64,000 bases of DNA from Ciborinia camelliae (lineage: Eukaryota > Ascomycota > Leotiomycetes > Helotiales > Sclerotiniaceae). The stretch is from positions 712,427-776,426 of the forward strand of contig JANPYM010000010.1 of NCBI GenBank assembly GCA_025890175.1, given 5' to 3'. Under the pieces are notes generated by a model that had not been told where the DNA came from, searched no databases, and saw only the letters and a program-made list of their open reading frames with translations. Positions 23,475 to 35,873 of the stretch are shown one piece after another. Position numbers and translations under genes: made by a program. Every line of letters begins with the position of its first letter. The stretch's first letter is position 1.

Positions 23475-26139
23475 GCTTTTGGGTCGATTTGAATTTTAGA
23501 TAGGCGTTGTGCTTACATAGACAACCCTTTTGGAGCGGCATTTGTTGGAGTTTTTGTGGATAGGTCATCGGCATTAGCGGGCATTGTTGAGATGGAGTAT
23601 TGTTTATTGATTATTTTATGATGAGGATTTTTTAAACATGGCTTTTTTTCCTGTGGTCAGCCTTTACCCGCGACACACATAAATGTCAAGTGCCGAAATA
23701 TTGTGGGTTCTCTCCGCGGAGATTTGATGTGAGTTGATTGATGTAGTTTGCGCCGAAGTTGAATCCTCTCGATCCAGTGATTAGGGAGATAGCGGGCGCA
23801 GTAGATTTTCTCTTCCTCGTTATAACACGGAAAGGGAAGATGAATGGGAAATATTTACTCACGTGATTAATTTGCCCCTTTGACTTGCAAACCTACGGCA
23901 GTAGGTAGCGAGCAATACGATGTATAGAAAGGGTATGGGATAAACCGACTGGAGTTTACTTACACAAGTAGTGTATCTTGTTGCCAGATAGCTGAGCCAC
24001 ACGTATATACGGGAGAGCTGCAGATGCGGGCTACCAGACTGGGTATTCATTGGTATTACATTCCTGGCAGCTACGTGCGACCCAAGACTCAGCAACGTTT
24101 TGCATAAAGAGAGCCATATGTGATAATGTGGCTCATTATCAAGCAAAAGATGAGAATCGTGGCTTGAAAGTTATGGGTTAAAATGGAGAGGAGAGTGATC
24201 GGCATGGTGATGCAGAGTGATGTAGAGTGGTCTCGGATAAGTACAATAGGGGCGATGATCGGCGCGTACCTTTGATTTTTCCCTTTCCACTCTCGAATGA
24301 TCTGATCTGAATCACCAAAAGACCTATCTATGGTGGTTCTTTCAAGCCAGAAAGGCAGATCCGAATCATATATATATATATTTTTTTTTTGGAAAACTTT
24401 GTCTGGATCTAGATGGTGTCCCCTGTCTAGCCACAGCCCAAGACACTACGGTATAAGCGTGGGGAACCCTGCTGTATGCAAGTAACCCGCACGGAGATCT
24501 CACAGGGAATATGTGTCAAAACGGCGGTGGTGGGGGGTAACATGGTGGCACGACTCAGCTAAACATACCCCCCCCGTAGTGTTGTATATATCGACTGAGG
24601 CTCATTGGTTGTGCTTCCGCATGGTGGTTCCGTGAAAAGCCTTTCAACGATCGCCCGATATCTTTTCGCATGTAGAACAAATGCATGTAGATTAAGTTCT
24701 CAAGTCTCAACGTTCTTCTCTTTTCTTTCCTCCCCATTTAAACTTTTATATGTGCACTACCTACCTAGTAAACGGTGATCAGCAGAGTATCCACATATTT
24801 TCATCAATTTCCAGAGCGTCCATTCGAGGTTTCTTGGTCTCGGACCTCGTCTGACATGAGGCTCAAAAATCCAAAAAGATCGTTGGATTTTCAAAGTCGT
24901 ACTCGAGGAGGAGTGATTGGTGGAAAACTCAATTTTTGTCCGAGCACGTTAGAGCCCGTTAGAGCCGTTAGAGCACGCTAAAGCCCGTTAGAGCACGCTA
25001 AAGCCCGTTGAAGCACGCTAAAGCCCGTTAGAGCCGTTAGAGCACGCTAAAGCCCGTTAGAGCCGTTAGAGCACGCTAAAGCCCGTTGAAGCTTCTTTTA
25101 TTTTGGTGTGGGCGGACCTTAGCTTCTTTTATTTTGGTGTGAACGGACCTTAGCTTCTTTTATTTTGGTGTGAACGGACCTTAGCTTCTTTTCTTTTGGT
25201 GTGAACGGACCTTAGCTTCTTTTCTTTTGGTGCGGGCGGACCTTAGCTTCTTTTCTTTTGGTGTGGGCGGACCTTAGCTTGATGTCGAGCACGCTAAAGC
25301 CCGTTAGAGCCGTTAGAGCCCGTTAGAGCCGTTAGAGCCCGTTAGAGTGTAGACTCCGAGAATTACCGGTGAAGGGATTATGACTGTAGGTATATCATAA
25401 ATGCACGATGCTGAAGCTATATAGACCCTAATACTGATTTTGGAACTATATCTAAATAAAATACGTTTCAAACTCTATAAGCCCTCCCACACCTTTATAA
25501 TCTGTAGATTCCAATTCCAAGTCCATATCCCAATTCACGTGTCTGTTAGATCACGTGAGTGAATCGCAGTAAAATGGAGAGTTCTGTTTTTTCCCCTGGC
25601 CCGAAACCCTTCCACTTCGTCTCAGGCATATATAGCATTAACTCTAGAATACAATAATACTATCATATTTTCCATACATACTATACTGGTTGATCAACCA
25701 CGACGTTGAAGATTTGAGAATGGCGATCTAAGTCACATTATATTCCTATGCCCTTCATATTACCGAATTAGATACCTACAAATGGGGATTCTCAGAATGA
25801 TTCACCGGGTTTGTCAAAGAACATCCCCGTCATTTGTCACATTAATAGACATGAACTGTGCAGTTTCTACTGATACTGCGGATAGATTGTGAAGATTTTG
25901 TGGTGGTCAGCCAGTTTGGGTTGGGGTCAAGAACTGAAAAGGTGACTATCGTGATTGTGCCACCAACATGCATCAATACCACCAACTGCATAAGCAGTGA
26001 AATTAGCGTGGTTAGCTACCTATACCTACAAGTGAAAAAATCTAAATGGAGATTTTCGAGTGAATTTGGGAAAATGTTACATTATTGCCTCTCTAAAGAC
26101 CTCTAATATCATCCATCATCAATTCAAACTTTCTCTACA
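23475..26139. other. 2.7-kb gene-free region with minisatellite
   Basis: No gene recognised. Notable items are the nested minisatellite at 24941-25346, a TATATA-T tract (about 24370-24390), and two CACGTG boxes 16 bp apart (25536-25541 and 25552-25557), about 600 bp upstream of the P450 start. Confidence 0.55.
24941..25346. repeat. Nested minisatellite: GTTAGAGC/GCTAAAGCC repeats around a 31-bp array
   Basis: The core is six tandem 31-bp units (25090-25275) that start AGCTTCTTTT and end CGGACCTT, varying only at an A/C and at two or three bases of GTGTGAACGG/GTGTGGGCGG. Both sides carry a second repeat family built of CCGTTAGAGC and CACGCTAAAGC words (24941-25089 and about 25288-25346). The outer family therefore brackets the inner one. 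Confidence 0.9.
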
Positions 26140-27767
26140 ATGTTTCACATCATCCTATCCGTATTTGTGGGGGCTTTATCTCTTCTACTGTATGCCATTA
26201 CCAACCAACGAATCACGAGAACCAAAGCCGCACGTCAACATGGCTGTAATATTCCCTTCACTTATCCTCATCTCGATCCGATATTTGGAACGGACCTAAA
26301 GTTGCAAGAGATTCAACAATCGCTCCGCCATCAGAGCATCACTTTCTCTGCAAATCTTCACCAAAAATATGGAAAGACTTTTGAAGTTATCAACTTTGGT
26401 ACTTCATCTCTGAGAAGTATCGATACAGAAAACATCCAAGCAGTCTATTCTACAAATCATGCGGATTGGGGATATGAGCCTTCGAGACTATCGGTCATGG
26501 GGCCTTTCTGTGGCCGTGGGTTCATCACCACGGATGGAGAAACGTGGCAAAAAGCCAGGGCTCTCCTACGACCAACTTTCAGCAAGTCGAATATTTCGGA
26601 TCTCAACCCATACAAAGTGGCTGTTGAACAGTTCCTTCGAAGTATTCCAAATGACGGCCGCACCACTGTTGATCTACAACCTTTGCTATCAAATCTTGTA
26701 AGTCTTGTGATGAAACAGAGATATGAAGAGGGAAGATACTGACTGGTGAGACCAGTATTTGGAGACGTCCCTGAAGTTTCTGATAGGTATTTCCCCCAAT
26801 ACCAGTGATGAAGAGGAACGGAAGAAAGCAGCAGATTTTATTAAAGCTTTCAACGCATCTATGATCGGAATGGGACTCTCGTTCATGATAGGACCATTCA
26901 AGTTCCTGGTCCCGAAATCGCTCACAAGTGTTGCTCACAGGCAAGTTTATGACTACATTGACTTGTTCATCGATAAAGCATTAAAAAAGACACGAGAAGA
27001 GCCCGCCAATTTACAAACACCGATGCAGAAAAGTCTTCTGGAAGGTCTTGCTAAGCAGACTGATGACCGTATAGAAATTCGTCAGAATGTTATTCAGGGG
27101 ATGCTGGCTGCGCAAGGTACGACATACGTTCTCATCAGCAACACGCTCTTCCTGCTTTCGCGCAGCCCGAACCATTACAAAAGGCTTCGAGAAGAGGTGC
27201 AATACTTGGACCTCGACGCATCTCCTCGATTATTTGATCGGCTACGCGATCAAGATTTCCTCCACAATATTCTGCGTGAATGTAAGTTGGAAAACCCCGT
27301 GAGATCTAAGAGTGAGACGTATGTGCTGATGACCCGGCTCCATAGCTCTGCGCATGTACCCTGTATTCCCAATCATGAACCACGTTGCGTTGCGCGATAC
27401 AATACTACCCCCGAGGAGCGGAGAGGACGGAAAAGCCCCGATTTACGCGCCTCGAGGTACGACCATCTATACGAACCAGTATGCGTTACATCGCGACAAG
27501 ACAGTATTTGGAAGGGATGTCGAATCGTTCGACCCCGATCGATGGAATTCCATCAACCCGACCCCGTGGGAATATATGCCATTTGGTGGCGGACCACGGG
27601 CTTGTGTGGGCCAACAAAAAGCACTGGCCGAGTCGGCGTATACCGTGGCGAAGATCGCACAGCTCTACAAGCGATTGGAGAGTCGCGATGAAAGAGATTG
27701 GCAGGGCGAGTGGAAGTTGACTGCTAAGAATATAAATGGTTGTAAAGTTGTATGTATCCCAGCATGA
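26140..27767 (+). CDS. Cytochrome P450 (CYP52/CYP63-like monooxygenase)
   Basis: Haem-thiolate monooxygenase, ER-anchored, most like fungal CYP52-clan enzymes that hydroxylate alkanes or fatty acids; the substrate is not known from sequence. Exons 26140-26697, 26756-27281 and 27346-27767 give 501 aa, normal for the family. The N-terminal anchor IILSVFVGALSLLLYAI is followed by a PFTYPHLDPIFGTD proline-rich hinge. Other landmarks: WQKARALLRPTF (C-helix), ExxR as E-S-L-R split by intron 2, FDPDRW, and the haem loop MPFGGGPRACVG with Cys448 as iron ligand. The I-helix reads AAQGTT where the family usually has AGRDTT, so the conserved acid before Thr-Thr is Gly307. This may alter oxygen activation. 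No reductase or biosynthetic partner lies nearby. Confidence 0.92.
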
Positions 27768-28714
27768 ATCATGGTACTGGGGTTTAGGTAGTTGTACTTT
27801 TCAGTGAACTTAATACGATCAATTTAAACCTCGTACTACCCCCTTAAAAGTACCGAGTAGGAAACGGGAAAAGCCCCGAATGACCAAACGAGGAGGTATT
27901 AGAAGAGAATTGAAGAGGGAGGAGGTCGAGGAGGGGGAGCGCGATGCTTATCGAAATTGAAAGGGGCGACTGGTTCGTGCACGCACGTTGCCTGACGCGG
28001 CGGTCGCTAAACTCAGGGGGGTAAACATGACAACTGCTCCGGGGACGAAAAGGAAGTGGGGACTCGAGAATCGTATGATGGAAGAGTAAAGAAAGGTTGG
28101 TAGGTAGAAGATAAAGTTGGCCTTTTCTATGATATAAAAAGATTAACATTAATCGTAATTATTAGGAAAGAATGTTTAGTAGGTTTGTATGGTAGGAGGG
28201 TATATATCTAGTAGGTAATAAATCTAAATCTAGTATGTAAAATTGAATATGGTTAAAAGGTTTATGATGTAGAAGGTGTATGAAATATTGTATTTCAGAA
28301 AGGCAATAATGTTTATCTATCTATCATTATTGTTAATGGTCTAATATATATAGATTGGGGAGGGTTATGTGACCCTCCGCACGTAACATTTTCCGCATAG
28401 TATTTGCTCAAATCGTAAAGGCAAGGAGCTTTTGATACGACAAGTCCGATCCGTTTCAAGTAAAGCTAATCGAGAAATGAATGTTTAAGGCTTCCATTAT
28501 GTACATGCTACAGGAAATAAAAAAACCCCCCGAAATACAAATACAATGCAATACAAATACAAAGTCATAGTCATAGTCATAATCATAGTATAATCCGGAT
28601 GCCATCCATAACCACCCACCTACATCTATAATGATACCGCCCCCTCCCCCCCTCCCTCCCTCCTCTCTACCGAGTAGACCATTAAACCATTAAACCATTA
28701 AATCATTAAGATTG

Positions 28715-28805
28715 CCACTGCTACTACTACTGCTACTGCTCCTACTACTGCTACTGCTCCTGCTCCTGCTCCTGCTACTGCTACTACTACTCCTACTGCT
28801 ACTGG
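28715..28805. repeat. CTACTGCTCCTG trinucleotide tract
   Basis: About 90 bases of CTA, CTG and CTC triplets in tandem. No coding gene is associated. Confidence 0.85.
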
Positions 28806-28989
28806 CAATCCCATAATAATTTCCGCCATCCATCGAGATTTCACACTCAAGATCTCAAGATCTGAAGATCTGAAGATCTGAAGATTGATTACCTACCTAC
28901 CTAGTAGTGTATGCCAATCAAGATAGGTATGCCAATGCGAATGCGAATGCCAATGCCAGCAATGCATTCCACCATTGCATTGCATTGCC

Positions 28990-29095
28990 ATGAAGATCCA
29001 TCTGCGTACCCACCTTTGCGAATACATCTTTACGAATACATCTTTCCAAACACATCTTTCCGAACACATCTTTACAAACACACCTTTCCGAACAA
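28990..29095. repeat. Imperfect tandem repeat of 14-15 bases
   Basis: Six or seven diverged copies around CATCTTTCCGAACA and CATCTTTACGAATA. Copy borders are approximate. Confidence 0.65.
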
Positions 29096-29595
29096 TAAAC
29101 ATCCCAAGCCTTATTTTACAGAAAAAGAGAAGAAAAAAAAAAAAGAAGAGTTGGATCACGTTATGAATTCCATGTACGAAGAGGTAGCTATAGTTGCATC
29201 AAATACTGTGTTATTGTTTACTTGGCCTGCAAGGCTCCAAGGCTATGAAGTAAAGAAACTGAATATTCAAAGAATGATAACACCTTGAAGAAAATATGCC
29301 TATCCACCCACTCATTCCAATCTGGGCAAGGTTAAACCCCCCCATCAATGCATCTCTTAACATCTTGACAAAGATGTAGATGCGTTTCTCCTCATTGAAA
29401 CCGGCGTGGAGTAAGACATGTCATAGAAGGAATTGGTATATCAAAAACAATATCGACTCCCTCCAAACCCAGTCCAAACCCAGTCCAAACCCGATCCTAG
29501 ACTGTTGCAGATCCATAACAGTTACACAATTCTCCCCATCCTGGTCTATGGGTATAATAAAACAATAGAAAAATAAAAATTATGTAGATTGTTCA

Positions 29596-32288
29596 TTAGA
29601 AGAATATCTTCAATTCGTATCCTGGCCCCTGGAAAACATTTTGTGTCATATCATGGTCACCATGATTGTCATTATCATCGCCATCACGGTCTACAGTGAT
29701 ATGCATTTTTGATTCAGATTTGGCTGGTGCCTGAGAACTATGAAGCTCAAAGACGAAGTCTTGGGCTTCAGCAAGCGTGCGTATATCATCATCGGTCATT
29801 AGGGACTGTACACCGGTAGAATGTACATGGATAGCGTGTATGACATTTGTGGCATCAATATCCCATCTCAAGGCGATGGCTTCGATGAAATCCTTGAGTG
29901 TTCGTTGCATCAAGTATATAGCTCGATAATACTCCTGTTTATTTGGTTGAGACGGGTCTCGGCGACGGACGTAAAAACAAGCGACAGGCTTGACTGGTTG
30001 TTCGATGATGGGCGGATTATAAGATGAATCAACTCCCAAAGCCTCAATCCAACGACCCAAACTTCCAGGGTCATCCGACTGGCGAACCTTGGTTAGCTGA
30101 TCTGGTGGGCTCGCTAAATGCTGTGGGTTTTGATTTTGAAAGTCTCCTGATGGCGGGTTATGCAACTCAGACCAGGAAGCCGAAGGGTTGGATGGAGGTG
30201 CAGCGGCTTGTGAGTGAAGTGAGGTTAAACTGGGCGAGGGGGAGATGATGGACGATGAACCAGTAAGCGAGCTACGTACGCTTCTTTTCGCCCAAATGGC
30301 ACTGTCACTGGGATCAACTTTAGTCAAGTCGAGTGGTTCGCCAACTAAAGCCACCGGGTGAAGATCGGGGTCATCTTGTTCCGACCCACGCAAATAAAGC
30401 AAGCTAACTAGTCGTGGGCTCGCGAACATGCTGTTCATCGTTTGAAGTTTTTCGTTGAGATCCTCCTCCATTGGAGCTCGAGCACCTGCGGAAGATGTGG
30501 AAGACATGGACCACGTGCGTTTATGCTTTTGAACCTTGCCAGGACGCTGTTCACTCATTTGTGCCTTTGCGATTGAACCTCTCTTTCGCTTTCCAAAATT
30601 CTTGATACCAGTCTCTGCATCATCCATTTGCTGTTTTAGCTTTTCAATAGTTTTCTTAACGTGTGCAATGTCATTAGACAATTTCCGCTCGGCACCATGG
30701 TCTCTGAAGAGTTTTACTTTGCAGAAAGCAACCTCAGAGGTCTCGTTGACGTGCGGAGAACCAGAAGTTAGTGTCTCGGTTTTCGCGCAAAATCTAACAG
30801 GGATACCCTTCACACCCTTTGAATGGCTGAAATCCGTAGAAAGGAAGTTGAAGCGAACGGCGAGGTGGCATTCGGGAGCACGGTTGAAACCTGGGGTCCA
30901 AATCACAGAAAAACCGTCGAAAGAAGCTGTGTCAAGTTCTACGTGCGTTTGGTTATCATCAATTTCACCAGGCTGAGGGGTTGGAACATATTCAACAGCC
31001 TGAAGCTTTCCGCCACGTTGATGCGCCTCGTTGGTACCTCTTCCTTCTTTCCACAACTGCCAGCATGAAGCTGGTCGTTGTCTCTGCTGTTCGTCTTCGA
31101 ATGAGATACGAACAAATGTTCGGTAACGAGTTCCTGGCTGAGGTTGTTGAGTCAATCCAGTATCTGTAACCGAGACTGAATACGCCTGTCCCTTGTTAAG
31201 ATATGTGACAGGAATCTCATCAGCATGTTTAATCATGGCTGTTGGGGCATTCAAAACAACTTGAAAACGAAATTTCTCGGCAGAAGGAGGAACTGAGCCA
31301 GACATGGCCATATCGTGTGATTGTGGCTGGGAAATCGTCAATGGAGATTGGTGCATAGCCTGCTCCATTGAACCAAGCGGTCCTTCGGTGTCGTCCATAG
31401 GAGATCCGTCGTGTTCCATCGTTTCGTAACCTGTGTCATGACGGACGAAGGAGGATGGCGCGAATGACGTCGGCTGTGGCTCCTGGGCTTGCTGCTGATT
31501 ATGGAATCCTGAGAATGGGTCGAAATTTTGAAAAATAGGTGACTGAGGTTGATCAAAATCCGAAATCTCCATCATAGTATCAGTAAGGAGAGCACCCTCA
31601 GAAGTGGGAAGTGAAAAATGCGATCCGAGTCCCATGTTCATGCCCATCCTAGGTGTATTGGGATCTCCAACCTGATTATGCGTTCCGAGTCCCATGCTCA
31701 TGCCCATACTATGTGTATGGAGATCTCCTGCTTGATGATGATATAGACTATTCATCCCCGCCGGCGTAGGTGTATAATAACTTGGCGTTTGATTGGCCAA
31801 CATAGAGAGTGAGTGGTTCTGGTCCAAGAGGGTGGGCGTGAAGCGCCATGGGTCGTGTTGCGCTCTGGGTGTCGGATCCAAATCGTTAATCTCTTCGCCT
31901 CCTAAACTGTGATGTCTGAATGGTAAATGCGCGTTAGCCCATGTGCATGAAGAAATTTAAATAACGATGAGAATCATATGTATTTATCACAGCTTCCATT
32001 GTAGAAGAGACACTTGCCTAGGTGGTCCATTCGCAGGCGCGGCGAAGTGAGTATTTCTGTTTTCACCACTAGAGGAGGTAGTTGCAGTCGTGACCTCTGG
32101 AAACTTTTGTCGAAAGTTGGCGATGAATTCATCACAGGGCTTTTGTGACGATGTCCTGTAGAGGGAAGGTGATGAGCTATGATTTTACATGCAATAAACG
32201 GAGCGCTCTCTGTCCGAAGCGCAAGTTGATGCACCGAGCCAAAACAACAACAGATGACAAAAATTGCAACTTACCGATTGCGAAACAT
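29596..32288 (-). CDS. Grainyhead-like CP2-family transcription factor
   Basis: Fungal member of the Grainyhead/LSF family; the Neurospora homologue is known to act in cell-wall remodelling and conidial separation. Exons 32288-32275, 32155-32018 and 31915-29596 give 823 aa. The start MFRNR-TSSQKPCDEFIANF spans intron 1. The CP2 DNA-binding domain covers about residues 262-430: MIKHADEIPVTYLNKGQAYS, YRTFVRISFEDEQQRQRP, CWQLWKEGRGTNEAHQRGG, and FNFLSTDFSHSKGVKGIPVR. After it come a coiled coil (KKTIEKLKQQMDDAE), a basic patch KRKRG, Ser-rich linkers and a C-terminal dimerisation region. Intron 2 uses a GC donor (GCAAGT at 32017); the GT alternative runs into a stop. Residues around 75-110 contain a tandem duplication (MGMSMGLG / MGMNMGLG). 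A gene-free interval of about 10 kb lies upstream. Confidence 0.94.
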
Positions 32289-32823
32289 CTGGAAGTTTTG
32301 ATAATAGAGCGATTCAAAGCTCTTCAAGTTAGATTTTCTTGGATAATAGTTAGGGAAATCTTCCACCTTCGTAGAACTTCAGTTCGATTAAATTCGTTGG
32401 CCGTTGGATTAAGAACTAAGCTGAAGTGGAAGTGGAAGTGGAAATCGAGGGGTATAAGCTTGAGAGCGAATGGGAATTCACTCTATGCCTAGGTATTTGG
32501 GTATCGATCGACCTTGAACTGCAGACGAAACTACTGTATGGCGAAACGACAACGATATGATTGATATCTGAAGGGAATGAATGATAGATGAATGAATAGA
32601 TGTCAGGTTATATGATACCGATGTAGTAAGGTACCAGTATGGGCGGGGATGTGGGTATGATATGAATGGCGGAAAAGGGAAGGGAACAAACGGGGGGGGG
32701 AGGTTTATAAGTGAGTTTTTTGGGACCTATGTGTTGACAGTCGGAACCTCGGGAGTGGAGGTAACTTGAGGCTACTTTCCAGATTGGGTTAGGTTGGTCG
32801 TGACGGGACTCTCAGGCGCAGGT

Positions 32824-32890
32824 GGTCTTTAGTCTTTGGTCTTTTAGTCTTTGGTCTTTTAGTCTTTGGTCTTTTAGTCTTTGGTCTTTG
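32824..32890. repeat. 15-bp tandem repeat AGTCTTTGGTCTTTT
   Basis: About four near-identical copies of a 15-base unit in tandem. Confidence 0.9.
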
Positions 32891-35825
32891 GGGAAAGAGA
32901 CCTACTAGCTGGTCGATCCAGATCAATGGTACGTATCAACCTACTACTTATCACTTCCTACGTGCTTCCCGGACTTCCCGGAAGTTCGAATCGATTTTCT
33001 GAAATCAAACAATTTTCACTAAATCTACCCCGACTGAATCCTATTACTACCTATCTTACTCCTTCTTAAATACTTAGATAGATATTTATCATAACAACTT
33101 TCCGATAAATCTACCCCTTCTAGGTACTATTTATTTATTACGAGATAGGTATTTATCGGATCAATTAAAGTATCTAAAAATAACTACTGACATCTGAAAG
33201 TGTTCTCTTAGGAAGATCTACTCCGTACTCAAATCTTATTATTCCCTCCCATATCCACAAAGAAGCGGCAACAAAGTAACAAAGAATCTACTAACAATAC
33301 GTACCTAGTACCCACCTGACCCACCACACCCACTTCACCTCCTCCAAACCAAAGAAAAACCCAAGTAAAAGGTACCGCGAATGAGAATGTGTATGCTTGA
33401 TATGGGAACATCCTCGGTGGGACGTAAGATTCCTTACTCCTTGTCATGATGATGCTTACATTATCATACCTTCCCTACCTTTAACTTCCCTTCAAGGATC
33501 TCTTGTGCAAATGATTAGGTATTCTGGACTCCATCCTCGCCTCCTAGCTTGCGTTGCTTGGGGATGGGGTGGTTAAAGAAAGAAAGTTCGTTCAGCCCAC
33601 CTTTTAACTTTTTCAGCCCACCTTTTAGCTTTCTTGGTCTTTCTTAGTACGGTACGGTACATTCGGAGAGCTTATCCTAATAAGGTTTCTTCGGACGTGG
33701 AGAGACGATGTGCGTGCGGATGGACATGGATATTTGTGACATCAGTCTCTCGAGATGCATCAGCCACAGCTACTGTATAAATCAATCGATCAAGAAATGA
33801 TCTACGAATCTCTGAAGGCGCGACAGATATCATATTTTTTCCTTCCTGTTTTTTTCTTTCCATATCTGGTGAAGTGTTGGTGTGTAACGCTGGCTTACCT
33901 ACCTAGTACCTACCTACCTATGCTTGCTAAGAACCGGAGGTCTTTTGAGATCAAGAACATTCAATTACCTATGTACGGATCATGATTCGCAAACCATTTT
34001 TCCATTTCACGGGAAGTCTTCATCTTTCGGTCTCAATTCAGAACAAAGACTAAGCCCAATTCTGCTTCATCTCCGTGCACACTATATTATTATATAGGTA
34101 CCTAGGTATGCCAGTATACAGTAGGTACCGGAGCATAAAGTATTTTCCGATCCCCATCACACCTGAAAAGAGCGTCTATATATCGAAGATCTGGAGAGAT
34201 ATCTTCTTTCGGAGATCACCTCCTTTTTTTTAAGAAAAACTTCCTGACCTTACTTTGTACAACTTATTACAAGTGATGATTCTTACCTGTACCGAACAAA
34301 CAAGCTCATTCGCACTGGCCATCAGATCTTTTTTTTGCCCACGTTAATCTACCCGGTAAACTCTGTTATATTATCAATTGCTTATCTCAATGGCACCCTG
34401 GGTATTATTGCATTATTGTACAGTACAGTACAGTATGAAATGAGGTAGGTAGGTATATAATGATAATAAAGTAAGTACTTAGGTAGGTATTTCTTCTATC
34501 ATCATTCCCTCATTACTCATGTATCATACGCCTACATACTGATGAGTACAGTACATACTCTCGGAGCACCTAACTTATTACTCAGTACCGCTGATAAAAT
34601 TGACAAGACGTTGAAACGTGAAATTTGAGAGTCAGTCCGACGCAAACCGGTCCTTAATCTCCAGAATTGGGGAATGAAAGTTCGGGCCCCGGGCTTCTAG
34701 ATCTCAGTGTGGGTACATCCATGGATGTGACATTTCCAGGCCTTGCGGGGAATTTTTCTTCGTTGTTTCCATTTGTCGCACATAAACAATCAATCTGATT
34801 ACCTTCATTCACCCAAAATCTTTTGGTGCTCTCGTGTCCATGTGTTTCATTGAATGCCATTATCCCATCCATACTTCCAATCGTTCTTCAGTCTGGACTC
34901 TTCTAGATGATCGCAACCCCAAGGTTCCAATTGAGTCTCTGCATCGCCACAGCCACAATCTCTGAAAGGAGATGATATACGAGCCACAGATCAATGGGAG
35001 ATTCTACTCCCTAGTGGCGCTGTGGCAGATCCCATCACGTATCGCACTGGAGATGAAGTGCAATCTTCATGCGTTGACAAATGAGATATTGTGATACCCA
35101 GAAGAAAATTGCTTCAACGGTACTACATAGTATATTACAATACATTAACTGTATTTTGCAATCACGTCATACACTGGTCTAACTGCCTACCTACCTAGGT
35201 AAAGCATGGTTCGGCATTGGAGTACCTATCTGTTGTCTTGGCCACTGAATAATTCTTACCTAACTGTTAAAATTTGCGCAAACAGTGGCCCGTTATCTGC
35301 CGCCATTCATAAATGTCTTCTCCATACTTTCGTTCATATGTTCCAGAGCCCAGACTTGACTGTATACAGCATCAACTCAGCTACGATGTGTCTGCTAGGT
35401 GTCTAATGGATAACGGTATTCTCAATCATCCTTGAATACTGGCTTTATGAGTCTTCATTGGCTCACCACAGAAAGCATCTAGACCTTCAACTCAAACGCC
35501 TGGCTTACTGCATAGCGAATGAATCTTACTGGCTCTTATTGGTTGGTCTACAGCGATTAACGGAGAAATGATCTCGAACGCACAGCCACAGCCACACAAT
35601 ATATTTTATGATGCCTTTTGGGCCTATTCATGTATGAAGCGTAGGTAGGGAAATCTCACCAACGAATCCGAGGCGGTTTTAACAGCATCGATCGTCGAGC
35701 CACTGTGGCGTAAAAACCGCGGTGTAACGGTTCACATCCCATACTTTCTAGATATTCAGAGCCTGCCAAAGGTGGACTGCATATCGGCTTTCCCCTGTGA
35801 ATGGATAGGAATGCACTCCTCGCAA

Positions 35826-35873
35826 TGCCTACCTACCTATCTACCTACCTACCTACCTACCTAGCTACCTAGT
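35826..35873. repeat. CCTA tetranucleotide tract
   Basis: Tandem CCTA units interrupted by CTAT and CTAG. It is one of many CCTACCTA tracts in the interval. Confidence 0.85.

Larger units (their letters stand above)
27768..29595. other. Convergent intergenic region with simple repeats
   Basis: 1.8 kb without a recognised gene. It contains a CTACTGCTCCTG-type trinucleotide tract (about 28715-28805), GTCATA repeats (about 28562-28590), AAGATCTG repeats (about 28845-28885), and an imperfect tandem repeat of TTTCCGAACACATC type (about 28990-29095). Confidence 0.55.

Noticed and set aside
15190..27767. ABC transporter, kinesin and P450 as a secondary-metabolite cluster
   Set aside because: No polyketide, peptide or terpene backbone gene, and a housekeeping kinesin lies between; nearest neighbours are ordinary genes.
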